Assembly (NCBI GenBank): GCA_964017125.1 | Contig: OZ024915.1 | Span: 16,989,103-17,053,102, forward strand | DNA from: Flabesymbios commensalis | Lineage: Eukaryota > Annelida > Polychaeta > Terebellida > Flabelligeridae | Reading direction: 5' to 3' | Length of the DNA: 64,000 bases | Part shown: positions 11,450 through 22,688 of the stretch, in pieces | Layout of the letters: the number at the start of each line of letters is the position of its first letter | Position numbering within the stretch: position 1 is the stretch's first letter | The notes under the pieces: generated by a model | Database searches by the model: none | Seen by the model: only the letters and a program-made list of their open reading frames with translations | What the model was told of the DNA's origin: nothing | Position numbers and translations under genes: made by a program

Positions 11450-11702
11450 TGTGGACCCTTTACCATTGTCATCTTCATCTACTACAAGCTTCGAATTGCT
11501 GTCGCAATTCTCGACTTGTAGTGGATGAGGTTGATTTGAAGTGGGTGAAAAATTAAAGAAAACTACCATGTAGGCCCTATTAGTAAACCAGTTTCATGGA
11601 AATTTTCATTCTACCGTAAAACCCTTAGTTGTAGTAAAATTAAGTGTGTTTTCTGGGATGTAAAATGATGCTTTAATGCATCGTGAGGACTTAAAGGGTT
11701 AA
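11450..11702 (+). mobile_element. TTAA foldback MITE, family B
   Basis: Family B has TTAACCCTTTCAAGCCTGA..ACCATTGTCATCTTCATC at the left, a central hairpin CCACTACAAG..CGAATTGCTGTCGCAATTCTCGACTTGTAGTGG, and GATGCTTTAATGCATCGTGAGG..AAAGGGTTAA at the right. This copy is complete at the right end. The left end is worn (GGACCCTTTACC). It lies between two family A copies and shares TTAA with the next one. Confidence 0.8.
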
Positions 11703-11917
11703 GCGCGGGGATCGTCATTAGACGTCAGAATCTGACATCTAAAGACGATCCCCGCACTAAAATAATTAAAATATTTCTAATGGTCGTAGACCCATAAAAT
11801 AAGTATTCAAATAAAGCAGAATGAGCTAATTAAAACCTTAATAATTATTTAAAAAATAATAATAAAAACTTTGGTCTCCATGGTTTGTATAATAGTATTT
11901 CAGCGCTTTAAGGGTTA
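11699..11917 (-). mobile_element. TTAA foldback MITE, family A
   Basis: Reverse orientation: TTAAGCGCGGGGATCGTCAT, hairpin AGACGTCAGAATCTGACATCT, then the unique arm to CCATGGTTTGTATAA..CAGCGCTTTAAGGGTTAA. Confidence 0.8.
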
Positions 11918-12509
11918 AAGGGTTAATAATCATCTGCTGGGAAATATTGATCAATTTTAGTGGCATTATATTTTGTTTAAAAACTTGCTTCAACCACTTA
12001 TATATAGGGGGCCTAGCAGCACAAGGGTTAGCGCGACTTCAATCAGAGTAGCCCACATGTTTAGTGTCTTTATTATTTATAGCTTACATTACATAAAGTT
12101 ATCTGCAGATGAAGTGGGCCGATTTCACAGCTGGTATCGATGTGCGCAGAGATAAGTTATGTAGATTGCTATTTTCACGAGTGACATAAAGGTGAAATTA
12201 ATCAGCAATAAAATTTGGTAGATTTAGAATACCAAATGTAAATAACTAAATTAAAACTATTAAATATAATATTTTTTTTTTAAATGGCTAAATACAGTAA
12301 AACATCTCGAATATAATTTTCTTGTGAAAATTAGCCCTTGAACATCATGAGTAGGTCACACATTCATCACACTTCACCCGTGTGCTCTTTATCAGTATAA
12401 TCAATTGCTTTGTTTATTGTTCATTCATTTGAAAACGTTTGAAAACCGTTTGTAAACGACAGTTATTTCTATTTGTCACAAATAAATATCTCCAGAACAT
12501 GTTTTTTTA

Positions 12510-12748
12510 TTAATCCTTGTGCTGTTGAGTTGTTGGTTTCCCTTTTTTGTCATTTGAAGCTGGAATTGCTAACGCAATTTCCAGCTTCAAATGAAGAAAA
12601 ATATCGATATTTATAAAAAATAGACAATATTGAATTATTTGATTAACTGAGCATCTACCAAACAAAAATGTCACATTTTGTGATACTTCTATTCATCTAG
12701 AATATGCTTCTAACCGTATATATACGGTTCCATCAGCACAAGGGTTAA
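12510..12748 (+). mobile_element. TTAA foldback MITE, family E
   Basis: Ends TAATCCTTGTGCTG and CAGCACAAGGGTTAA are inverted. The central hairpin at 12548-12590 pairs TCATTTGAAGCTGGAATT with AATTTCCAGCTTCAAATGA around the apex GCTAACGC. A second small inverted pair (ACCGTATATATACGGT) lies near the right end. A solo right end, GCAGCACAAGGGTTA, is at 12014-12029. Confidence 0.75.
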
Positions 12749-12885
12749 CTAGCATATATATATATTGTGCAACATATATCAGAGTCACAGATCTAAGGTT
12801 TATTTCACATAAAAAAACTGGCTACACATGTGCTGATTAAACCGCAGAACAATAGACACAACATATATAACTGTCAGCTATTTCA

Positions 12886-13120
12886 CCCTTTCCCTGCTGA
12901 ACACGACTAAAGTCGTTTTTAATCCGTTTTATTAGCCTATTATTTCACAGTTATTGGGAATGAAATGAGTATTTAAACATAAAAATTTGCAAATTTTTTG
13001 GTTTCAAAATATACAAATATCAGTAATTTTCAGCCACTTGCAGTTGTGGGTCGTGGTAGCAAGAAACAACTCTAAGTGGGTGAGAATTTAAATTATTTAA
13101 TTTAGCAGGATAAGGGTTTA
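12886..13120 (-). mobile_element. TTAA foldback MITE, family D
   Basis: Family D, read in its plus sense, starts TTAACCCTTATCCTGCT-like, has the hairpin CCACTTGAAGTTGTGTCTCGCTACCGCGACCCACAACTTCAAGTGGG with apex GCT(A/G)(C)CGC, then TTTGCAAATCTTGATGTTTAAACACTCATTTCATTCCCAATAACAGTGATT, then CTAATAAAACGGATTAAAAACGACTATAGTCGT. This copy is reversed and ends TTAAATTATTT..CAGGATAAGGGTTTAA. Confidence 0.75.
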
Positions 13121-13442
13121 AGTGTATTTCACTAAAAAAAACTTCTAGTAAAACACAGAACGGCTACTATCGTCACAACATATTTAAGTGTCAGATATTT
13201 AAAGTGTATTTCACTAAAAAGAACGATAATACAAACACAGATTCACTTAAAAAACTAGTCACAACATTAGGAGAGATGTGCCTACCTGCATCTACCTATC
13301 TGATATGGCCAAGGTCAACTTTACAACATGGACATATCTTTCCTTTAGACATGAAAAGGTGTATCTGCCGCTTCGTTTACAAACTCATTAAATACGATTT
13401 AATTTTGATTTAATGTTAGGCTACCATTTTCCAAGGCGACCA

Positions 13443-14036
13443 AACATTAACCCTTAAAGCGTTAAATAAAAAAAAATATTCACCCACTTGAAGTTGTGTC
13501 TCGCTACCGCGATCCACAACTTCAACTGAGTGAAAATTACTAATATTTGCTTAAAGGGACATGCCCAGGCTAAAATCATAAAAAAATCGGTGATTTTATT
13601 TTGACTTCCTAATATGTCCATATGATGTAACCATGTCCATATACTAGAACTGCAAACGTTTTTTAATTTTTGTGCTGCGCATTCACCAGTTAGGCTAGAC
13701 ATAGAGACGAAATTCCCGTATTTCTTATTTTTGCCATGGCTATCAATAATTAGAAATCAGGAATTTCGTCTCTATATCTAGCCTAACTGGTGAATGCACT
13801 AACAGCAATTTTAAAAATTTGCAGGTCTAGTCTATGTATGAACATGGTTAGATCATATGGTCATATTAAGAAGCTAAAATAAATCACCGATTTTTTTATG
13901 ATTTTAGCCTGAGTCTGTCCCTTTAAAGTGAGACCAAACGTTTGCAAATCTTCGTGTTTATACACACATATTTCCTTCCTAATAACTCCGATTTAAACGG
14001 CTGAAAAAATGGGTTAAAAACGACTATATTATGCTT
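13443..14036 (+). mobile_element. Family D MITE carrying a nested family C element
   Basis: Left part 13443-13554 has TTAACCCTTAAAGCG and a hairpin CACTTGAAGTTGTG..CTACCGCGAT..CCACAACTTCAA. The family C element occupies 13551-13926 at a TTAA of family D. The right part resumes as AAAGTGAGACCAAACGTTTGCAAATC and runs to ACGACTATATTATGC. Order of events is therefore D first, then C. Confidence 0.8.
13551..13926. mobile_element. TTAA foldback element, family C, whole
   Basis: Both ends are TTAAAGGGAC / GTC(C)CTTTAA and the arms pair for most of their length: AGGCTAAAATCATAAAAAAATCGGTGATTT at the left against the mirror at the right; the inner arms GTTAGGCTAGACATAGAGACGAAATT and AATTTCGTCTCTATATCTAGCCTAAC flank a short spacer at about 13715-13762. 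A half copy is at 49963-50155. Confidence 0.88.
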
Positions 14037-14284
14037 TAAAACCTTTTTAGGGCGGAGATCAACTTTAGACGTCAGAATCAGACGCCTCTAGACGTCAGAA
14101 TCTGACGTCTAAAATCGATCCCCGGACTGTAAGAGCAAAAATATTTATAATAGCTATAGACCCATAACATAGGTATTTAAATGAAGCGGAAAGAGATAAC
14201 TAAGACATTTTTGGTGATTTCAAATTGAAAAACCCTTTGGTCTCCATGGTTTATACAAAAATATTTCAGCGCTTTACGGGTTAA
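14036..14284 (-). mobile_element. TTAA foldback MITE, family A
   Basis: Reverse orientation, abutting the family D copy at its TTAA. The hairpin has an extra GACGTC half site (AGACGCCTCTAGACGTC). Right end CAGCGCTTTACGGGTTAA is intact. Confidence 0.8.
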
Positions 14285-14345
14285 CCAACGTCGGGTGAAC
14301 GTCTGACGTTTGCTGCACGGACCGCGTACTTCTATGACCTATTTA

Positions 14346-14430
14346 TCCCAGCAAGCACGAGACGTTGACCCAATGTTATAATAATGCTGGCCCACCGTCT
14401 ACAACGCCGGCTCAACATTAAAGCACATCC
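14346..14430. mobile_element. Family F palindrome, one end worn
   Basis: CCCAGCAAGCACGAGACGTTGACCCAATGTT arm and GGCCCACCGTCTACAACGCCGGCTCAACATT centre; the right end after AAAGCACAT is lost. Confidence 0.75.
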
Positions 14431-14537
14431 CGTCCTTATTGGGATTATAGAACAGCGACCGGCGGCCACATTTTGCAACAATTAGAAGTGATCAATTATA
14501 TACATTAAATTACAGGGGCTAATGACAGAAGATATCA

Positions 14538-14645
14538 CCCAGCAGACACGTGGCATTCACTCAATGCTGTTTCAATGCTGGTCCACCGTCTTCGACGCTG
14601 GGCTAACATTGAAGCAGCATTGGGTGAATGCCTCGTGTTTGCTGG
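14538..14645. mobile_element. Family F palindrome, whole
   Basis: CCCAGCAGACACGTGGCATTC..GAATGCCTCGTGTTTGCTGG with centre CCGTCTTCGACGCTGG. AC dinucleotides flank both ends, a possible 2-bp target duplication. It lies 255 bases upstream of the truncated transporter duplicate. Confidence 0.87.
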
Positions 14646-14986
14646 ACAATGATCTCTATGCATATGGATAATCATGATGATGATGGCGAACATTGATCAC
14701 TGACCGACCTGACCTGATAGGCCTGCACTACCAGCAACACAGGAAGCTGCTCATTTGATTTTCCTCTCAATGGGCTATTTCTGGCCATCTGTCTGTTGTA
14801 TGAATAGATAACACCAATGTTTAATATATTCGTTCATGTGGAATACGTATCAGATAACCATAATAATCGGATAACACTGAAATTTTTTATCTAAATTGGA
14901 TGAAAATGACGGAGAAAGACGTAAAGACATCTTCGTACAAACGAATTGTAGTATCTTCAGTGATCTATATTCAATTTATGGGAATG

Positions 14987-16959
14987 GTATGTATACAATA
15001 TATAAACAGATATATAGGCCTACAAACAGACAGTTAGACAGTCAATACAGATAGATCTTATCTGCCACGTGCTGCCCTAAAGTCGATCAACTCACATTCA
15101 GAATTTCTAAATAGATAGTCCTATGCCACTGTACGTCCAATGGCCAGTAGGGTATTATTATTGATGAAGCAATTAATGACTGGCATCGTAAGTCTTTTGG
15201 TTCCCCTGTGGTGTACAGATGTTCCGTTGTACATTTATGCTAGGATAGAATGCTTTAACATTTTCACAATTTGTACCGAAAAAAATTATGATGCCATACA
15301 TTAATATTCATGTGTTCATATGCAAATTTATATTCAAATTCATTTCAAGGCCAAGGTTATATCTGATATGGGCAACTCCAGCTTCACATCATCGGTATAT
15401 CGTCCCCTGAGTTATGAAAGGGTTTATTTGCCACTTTGTAAAGTGGCATATACACATATACACTTTAGTTCAGAGTTCTCAAATATATTGTAATGCCAGT
15501 TGCGTTTTATGGGCAGATACTAAATAATTAGGCTTAGTATCGAACGAAATTACATGAATTTAAATTAACTTTTCTGTTTGAACAGATAAATCTATGATTT
15601 CAGCAAAAATATATCCCGGGGAATCAAATTTTATGGGAGGGATTACAGTTTATTTAGTTTATACTTCAAATCTTCAATCATCGGCTGGACGCTGACTCGA
15701 AGAGCGAACAATTCAAGGGGGTAAAAATTAATCATATTTGTTTAGCTTGAGATCAAACATTAGCATGATTAGAAAATCTTGCTGTTTAAACACTCGTTTC
15801 ATTCTCGGATCCAAACGAATGTTTCAGACAGGGTTTTACCTGATCTTATCAACACAGCCAGATTAATTAAAATATTCAAAAATGTAGAAAAACACCTTAC
15901 TTGGTTCTATATATATGATCCGTTTAATGCCGTTTTGTATATCTTTTATTTTATTTAGACACATTTTAAGTGAAACATAAAACAAGAAAGACAGGTATCA
16001 GGAAACCCCATAAAACTCGAAACCTTATTTTATTAATCATATCCAGCTATGTCTGTTGGCTACATGGCTGTATACATGGTATACTGTAGACACAGCTTAA
16101 TTTACACATGGCCGTTCTGTGACTTTTGGAAACTAAAATGAATTCCCATAAATTAAGTGTGAAATCGAATTAAATACCCCAAATAATTTATAATATTCTT
16201 TGTAGCAGTTAAGTTGACCCCTATATCTATGGTCTAATGTACACACACCGTCTAAGTACGTACGTCTGTCACATGAATGCTCCAAATGGTGAATGAGCAT
16301 GGTATAAAATCCATGACTGTAATGATTTTAATTTGTTTTACTAGCGGTTAAAATCAATGTTTTGGAAATGAAATAATGAGTGTTTAAACGTCAAGTTTTG
16401 CAAATCTCACATCTCAAAGTCATATATTAGAAAAATACCCCCCACCCCTATCCCCTCTCTCATTCTTCCACGTAACTTCACGCGAATTAAAATATAATTA
16501 GTTTTAGAATGTGTATATAAAAATGATTTTCTTGTAAATAACTTTGGCATATTATCTTGCGGAAGAAGGGTGTATCTCCCTCTGGGAGCTATGTCTACCC
16601 AGAGCAAAAACAAATTATATTATCAAATCCTGGAGTGACTTTAGCTAAAACTTTTATTTGAAAAAAATAATAAAACCAGTACATAATTCATTCCCTTAAA
16701 CACGAGTTGAATGTGTGAAAAGCTTTGTTTTGTCGAATATTTCTGCTTTGAAACGAATACCTCTTTATCTGGACATGTATAATTGAGTTGCTGGTTAATC
16801 ACCTACACTTTATATCTGAACACAATAACTGATACTTCCTCACCCCACGTATAATCCGGCCCTAACCAGTATCCGAGTTGAGATATTTGAATCTGGAAAA
16901 CATTGAAAAAAGGATTGATTGAATTAACATTTATATTTTGTGTCACTTTTCATAAATAG
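14987..16959 (+). other. Intron of the truncated transporter duplicate
   Basis: Bounded by GTATGT and TAAATAG. It holds one worn family G palindrome (15401) and, at 16315-16410, a family D fragment. Beyond the first few bases it does not resemble intron 1 of the complete gene, so the duplication is not recent. Confidence 0.6.
15401..15470. mobile_element. Family G palindrome, one arm worn
   Basis: CGTCCCCTGAGTTATGAAAGGGTTTATTTGCCACTTTG then TAAAGTGGCATATACACATA; the outer right arm is lost. It is in the intron of the truncated transporter duplicate. Confidence 0.72.
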
Positions 16960-17282
16960 GCATTTTGTATGAGCGTTTTCGGACCAAGCCTCCTTCATCT
17001 CGCCTTGCTGGTGAACTCTGACATTAAAGCTCTGGGAAGCATATATGGCCTGTGTAGAGGCGGGTTTATAGTCGGTGCCTTACTCAATGGCGTTCTAAAT
17101 GATAGAGTCAATAGGTAAGTAGTCTGTATTAAACAAAACTACACATTTACCATCACTGTTTTGACGTATGTTAATTTTGTAAGTCTGATGATGACAATAC
17201 TAAGTTGATTTGGATCTCGCTGTTTCGAGACATGATACCTTGTGATTCACGGGATTTTAGAAGTGATTAACCCTATATTCAC

Positions 17283-19110
17283 AACGCTCAAGGATTAATC
17301 AATCAATCAATCAATAAAACTTCTATATCCTCAGCGGACCGAGCTCAGAGGTACACAAATCCTTAGCGTAATCATGTGGCATAGTCAACGTAACAGGTTT
17401 GTAAACAGGGAGCCGGACTATTCAGGAGCTAGGGTGGGAAAGCCGGATCAAATGTTAAAATTGTTTCGGCATTATGAAAGCTCTTCACCCGGTGTTTGTT
17501 TTTATACGGGGAACAACAAATCTATTTGACTTTGGTGAGCTTAGATATTTTAAGCATTTCGGCCGACCAAGTGAATCAGCCAGATAGGCAGGTTGGTTGT
17601 GTTTTAGTGTTCGGAAAGTTAAATTTTTTTTAAATGAATGCGAAACTTGACAGGAAGCCAATGTAAGCGTTTTAGAATAGGAAGTGAACGACTAAATCGC
17701 GGGGCCTTGGTTATCACTCTTGCAAGGCAGTTTTGAACGTGTTGTAATCTGGCGATATCCTTTTCTGGCATATTGTGAAAAAGTGAAATTCAGGCTACTG
17801 TCGTATACTACACCAAGATTTTTGGCTGATGCAGATGGATATGTATCTTGACCTGGAATACGGCTTAGGAAATAATGCAAGAATTTTACTAGCTGGAGTT
17901 TGGTCCAAATAACAAGAAATTCTCTCTTGTTAGGATTAAGCTTTAGCTTAGACCCTGCCATCCTGGCCGATACACCCATTAAACAATGTTGCAACTTTTC
18001 CAGAGATTCCTTAGCGTTTGAAACTGATCATGCTGATAGGGACATGTAAATTTGAGTATCATCGGCATAAAGATGGTGGTTTATGTCAATACTGTGTATA
18101 ATAGCGCTGTTTGGTGTAGTATATAAGGTAAAAAGCATTCGTCCCAGCACAGAACCCTGTGGAACTCCATATGAGAGTGTGACTTGACCCGACACAGTGT
18201 CTTTAATTTTTACGGATTGGTGCCTATTTTGCATATATGAAGAAAACCTAATTTGAACCCGAAGAGATACCATACCAATCAGAAATTCTATCTGTTAATG
18301 TAGCATGGTGGCCTTCAAGTCAAGCAAGGTCAAAGCCGTAATGATATCGTTATGTACATTCAGTGGAGCAGATTCTGTAGAATAATGTTTTCTGTAGGCT
18401 GATTGTAATGGATTAGATAGATGGTTATTTTTTTATTGAGTTTGCAGCCGATTGGCTACTACTTTTTCTAAGATTTAAAAAATAAAACTCAACCTGGATA
18501 CAGGCCTGTCACTTTCAAGTTCGTTTTTAGGAAGAGGTTTTTTTTGCGTAGTAGTCTTGCATGAGCTTCTTGGAAAGTTTTAGGAGGTTTAGTTGCTTCC
18601 ATTGAAATGTTATTTATGTCAGTGATGGGTGTTATTAATATGTCAAGACAATTTTTCCACACGCTTGTAGGAATGGGGTCCAGATCACATAATTTTAACG
18701 ATGAGCTCAAAATAAGATTTTTAATTTCGTCTTCTGACGCACGTTCAAAAACGCTCATTTTGGATCTAATTTCTGTTTTTTGCATTGGTGGAATATTCTT
18801 ACTTTATTTGGAAATTTGAAACGGCTAGCTTCAATTTTATCCACAAAATACTTAGAGAAATGTGACAAAGTGATTTTACTGAGGTGAATTCTGGCAGAGC
18901 CGGCGGTGGAATTCTATGCAGAATGTTATTTATTGAGTTCCACAGTTCCACAGACGACGAGGATTGTCCGAATTTTCTGATCAGCTAAATATTTCGATTT
19001 AGCTTTTGTCATCATTCTAATACACAGGTGGTATTGATGTTAGTAACGAGAACGATCTAGATGTGTGCGAGACCTGTGACATGTTCGCTCGAGATTGTGG
19101 TTCGAGATTA
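17283..19110 (-). mobile_element. CR1/L2-group LINE with reverse transcriptase remains
   Basis: In minus-strand order: the region between endonuclease and RT (LWNSINNILHRIPPPALPEF, near 18950-18880), RT fingers (SSSLKLCDLDPIPTSVWKNCLD, about 18690-18640), NPLQSAYRKHYSTESAPLNVHND (about 18420-18350), GVPQGSVLG (about 18160) and the catalytic LYADDTQIY (about 18065), then the downstream LGVVYDSSLNF region and a 3' UTR that ends in (AATC)n at 17292-17312. Frame breaks and a small loss next to the first catalytic aspartate show that it is dead. It lies just downstream of exon 2 of the truncated transporter duplicate, facing it. Confidence 0.88.
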
Positions 19111-19443
19111 TTTCCGGAGTCATCCATGGGGTTGGTGGTTTTCTGAGCAGAGTTTTTGTACTCACAGGAGCGTGTTTGTCTAAAATATAAGTTGGCAATA
19201 AAACATTTGTGAGATTTTTAAACCAGCGAATTGTTACTCCCAGTGAATAGGCCTACCTACATACGTAGTCATGTGGTCATGGCATAGGACCATCACATAT
19301 AGCCGAGTAAACAACGGCCCTGGGCGAGCGCAGCGAGCCACAGTATGGCCAGTCAGCCCTACATCACATACATAAACAACGCCATTCACTGCTTTTACGG
19401 TACAATACAAGCAAGTATTTATTACAGTTTTTTAAGTATGTGC

Positions 19444-19674
19444 TTAACCTTTTCACTACCATACATGACGGAAATTTCCGTCGTCATTCGTCTATGAACG
19501 TAACCATAAAATGACACAAATGTTCGTCAAATATATACTACATTTATGTATTTTTCGTCATTTGAAGCTGGAAATTGCGTTAGCAATTCCAGCTTCAAAT
19601 GACGAAAAATGGAACTCCTACGCCAGTATATCTGGATCCTGGCATGCACTCCGGCCTGGAAGTCAAAGGGTTAA
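19444..19674 (-). mobile_element. TTAA foldback MITE, family E
   Basis: TTAACC..GGGTTAA ends enclose a hairpin at 19557-19605 pairing TCGTCATTTGAAGCTGGAA with TTCCAGCTTCAAATGACGA around GCGTTAGC, the reverse complement of the GCTAACGC apex seen at 12510-12748. A smaller inverted pair, GACGGAAATTTCCGTC, is at 19470-19485. Confidence 0.75.
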
Positions 19675-19831
19675 GTGTTTTTAGATAATTTTAATTTAAA
19701 TTCATTACACTGTGAAACGTATTTACAAGTATACACAAAAGAAAACTACTAATTTGTACTGCTGGAAACAAAATCTCACATCTGCCACTTCCAGCAGGAC
19801 AAATTGTTCATTTTTAATAAGGCTCTGACAA

Positions 19832-19902
19832 TATAACGGCAGTTAAAACAATACTTTAAATTTAATTAATAAATTTAAAGTATTGTTTTAACTGCCGTTA
19901 TA
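19832..19902. repeat. Perfect 33-bp inverted repeat, 5-nt spacer
   Basis: Arms 19832-19864 and 19870-19902 are exact reverse complements around ATTAA. Inner part TTTAAATTTA is very AT-rich, outer part is TATAACGGCAGTTAAAAC. It is a single copy here. Confidence 0.88.
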
Positions 19903-20044
19903 GAAATAAATCTAAATCTTTAATAAGACGTATCACTGTACACACTTTCCCAAAATTCGAAACTTTATGCAATTTTATTCGAAATTTTAACTTTGTTGAT
20001 TTATGTAATACCTAACCCATCACGTTTTTATATATACAAATGCT

Positions 20045-20310
20045 CGTATTTAATCTATGTTAGCTGAATGTTGGGCCACTGTTTACCGTGTTCCTCCCAA
20101 AATGCACCCAACATTAGTATTAAATGCTTCGTGTTTCTGGCTCGCACTGTAAGACAACTGTCACCTGAATGGTAATGGCTTCCTCATCGCAAACGCACAA
20201 CGTGACCCACTGCTGACATACGGTTGACAATGAGCCAGCATCACAGACTGTGGGCCAACATTGAGCCAGCATTGGGTCGACGAATATTGGCTGGGCTATC
20301 ATTGTACTAC
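20045..20310. repeat. Decayed family F copies
   Basis: TTAGCTGAATGTTGGGCCACTGTTTACCG..GCACCCAACATTAGTATTAAATGCTTCGTGTTTCTGG, then GAGCCAGCATCACAGACTGTGGGCCAACATTGAGCCAGCATTGGG. The pairing is poor. Confidence 0.55.
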
Positions 20311-20769
20311 ACCCCGTCCTCTCGCACATGCTATTAGGGGAAATAGTCTACATATCTTGTACTTAAAAAAGGCAAATTACGATACAAAAACATGTCACAG
20401 GAAGTTGTAATTCGACATGTATTCTAGATTTTTACCTAAACTTAAAGTGAGTGAAAAATACATAAATATACACAATTCAAGTCAAATAATATGTTCATGT
20501 AGCCCAATCCAATGCTGATTAGTCTGTCAATTTTAACTTTTAGAAAGACAAACATAAATGCTAGAAACGAATATAGACGTGACTAGCTCTTTAACCCTTT
20601 TCATGCTGAATACTTCTGGGCTGATCGTTCATTATTTGTGAAATCAAATGGTACAAAATGATTATTTTCAAGCCATATTTACATAATTTTTATAGGCTGC
20701 CAACACATCTTCAGGGTATCAAAATGGATAGCATGATGGTATGGGTGAGGCTATACTGTGCCGGCATAG

Positions 20770-21160
20770 TACCTTGAGGTCATCCCAAGGTCATTTCAAG
20801 GTCATCCCAATGTCAAATCATACGCAATTTTGAACAATTTCTCACATTTTGTACTATTTATGGCATTGTATTGAAGATATTAATGAACATTAATAGCCTA
20901 TATATTGTTTAATTTCAGCACAGCACTCTCCCCATACATGTTTTGGTATATTATTGACATATCGTAGTCAAAGATGGTAGTAACCTTCTGTGAACTCAGG
21001 TCATCTCAGGAAAAAAAACGCCGGTGAAAGTTATTTATTCTAGCTGCCTATAATATCATTGGGTATGAAGGGTGACATGGTCTGGGGTTGCGCTTTTTCT
21101 GTTTACGAAGGAACAACGGCAAGGTCAAGCCAAAGTCATCTCAAGGTCATTTCAAATGGA
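20770..21160. repeat. Cluster of AAGGTCATC units
   Basis: At 20774-20818 four units spaced 11-12 bp: AGGTCATCCCA, AGGTCATTTCA, AGGTCATCCCA, ATGTCAAATCA. Two more groups are at 20998-21010 and 21120-21158. AGGTCA is a nuclear receptor half site, but the regular 11-bp spacing is more like a short tandem repeat. Confidence 0.55.
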
Positions 21161-21334
21161 CTCACAAATGACAAAACAATTGGGTGGCAACTCAGGCACA
21201 TGGCCTTGTCAGTACTGGAATTACCAGTTATAAACCGTAACTGTACTTACTTTTGTAAGTAACCAATTATTATAGGCCTTCTGTACATCTAAGAGCATGT
21301 TTAATGACTAAAGCCTAATAACTCTACCGTTAAG

Positions 21335-21510
21335 GGGGCCATTCAATCACCATTCAATCTCCGAGGGGGGGTGGGGGCTAGAGTTTTTGTCGCAGACAAA
21401 TTATTTATTTCAACCTGGCTCAGTGGCGCGCTGAAAATTTTAAATTTCATTACATGTTTGTATGGAATAGTTATTAAATTAAATTATTTATTGATGTATG
21501 GAGTTTAATT
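21335..21510. repeat. Relative of the G-run foldback
   Basis: CATTCAATCTCCGAGGGGGGG and GTGGCGCGCTGAAAATTTTAAATTTCATTACA align with the copy at 56715-56900; the C-run end is missing. Confidence 0.55.
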
Positions 21511-22688
21511 ACAACGTCACTGGGAAATGACTCTTTTTCTATCGGTCCACACAGCTTAAACGGGAGGGCTAATATGACAAATGTTAAATATGACATGCCC
21601 ATTAGGGCCTAGAGGGTCGATCTAAATGACAAAAATGTAAGGACGGACTTTCGTCAAATCTAGTTTTATGGGAAACCTAATTAGGCTGCAAACGGATGAT
21701 TCTAGCAGTTGTAATCCATCGTAATCTTGCCGCTTACACATTTAAACACTCAAAAAGATACAACAGATCTAAAATGAAAATATGCTATTTGCCTGAATGT
21801 GTCCCTTTAAATGTTGGTGAAACCGGACGCTATGGTGTGTTAGTCCACTAGAAAAAAATACTGTAATATACTTTTGTCACTTTTGTCACTCTAACTTGTG
21901 AAAGTTTAAGATGTTTAAGATTTATATTTAAAAAACTGAATGACAACGACTGAATGACAACGTGTGAAATATATTTTTATTATGACAAAACATAACAAAT
22001 TATACTAATAATTTTTATTTTATTCCCATTTTATTTTAAGCCTGCTTGCACAAAACCCTTGATAATACAGCCTGTTTTCTATGTGATTTCTTCGGGCATG
22101 AATGGGTTTAATGACACATGTCTTAATGCCAACGTTGATCTTTTCTGTGTCCGGATCGAAGGCAGTGGGCCAGCATTTCACCAGCACTGGAAAAATGCCT
22201 TGTGTTGACTAGGGACAGACTCAATGTTGTTAGAAGAGCTGTGGACGCGTTTCTCGACATTTGTTTTTCTAGGATTTGACCTAAGTGGGAGTACCAACCA
22301 TTTTCGTGTTGGCAATTCGACAATATGTAATTTAATTTAAAATAAAATATTTTTTCTGCCTAATTTAACAGGCTAAAAATTCCAAAGAAATGTTTGTTGA
22401 TGTTAAAATGAGAGAGGAACAGCAAATATAATTTAGAGACCTCAGTAAAACCAAGCTGTCATGGCTAAAGATTTTGAATTAGGCCTACTTATTCTAGTTA
22501 CAAGTATAAAGGTAGCAGGTGATTTAAAGCATAGTTACTGTAGTATTTCTCATTAATTTTCAGCTGCCATATGCCCTATGTGTCAGAAAAGCATATTTTA
22601 AATGTCTGAATTGCCAAAGCGTTATGCACTATATAAATAAATTATTTGACCCTAAGAAAATAGCTTGATTGGCTAAAAATGATTATGC

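Larger units (their letters stand above)
14900..17114 (+). pseudogene. Truncated paralogue of the MFSD4/NaGLT1-like gene (exons 1-2 only)
   Basis: Exon 1 at 14900-14986 encodes MKMTEKDVKTSS..VIYIQFMGM and ends at a GTATGT donor. Exon 2 at 16960-17114 encodes AFCMSVFGPSLLHLALL..GVLNDRVNR and ends at GTAAGT. Both align with exons 1 and 2 of the complete gene at 27984 and 25850 with the same intron phases (0 and 2), the same exon 2 length (155 nt), and no stop. Homology continues about 80 bp upstream of the ATG, so this is a DNA-level duplication, in inverted orientation. I found no counterpart of exons 3 and 4 on this strand up to 22688; that space holds an opposing LINE at 17283-19110 and other repeats. 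One substitution changes CGGG to CRGG in exon 2. It is probably a non-functional fragment; a short hybrid transcript or a missing downstream part cannot be excluded. Confidence 0.75.
20311..22688. other. Gene-free stretch between the LINE and the MFSD4/NaGLT1-like 3' end
   Basis: Includes the AAGGTCATC cluster, a G-run foldback relative, a family F piece at 22108-22205, and at 22008-22040 a group of minus-strand AATAAA words about 650 bases past the stop codon of the transporter gene that could serve as its poly(A) signal. No equivalents of exons 3 or 4 of the truncated duplicate were found. Confidence 0.5.
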
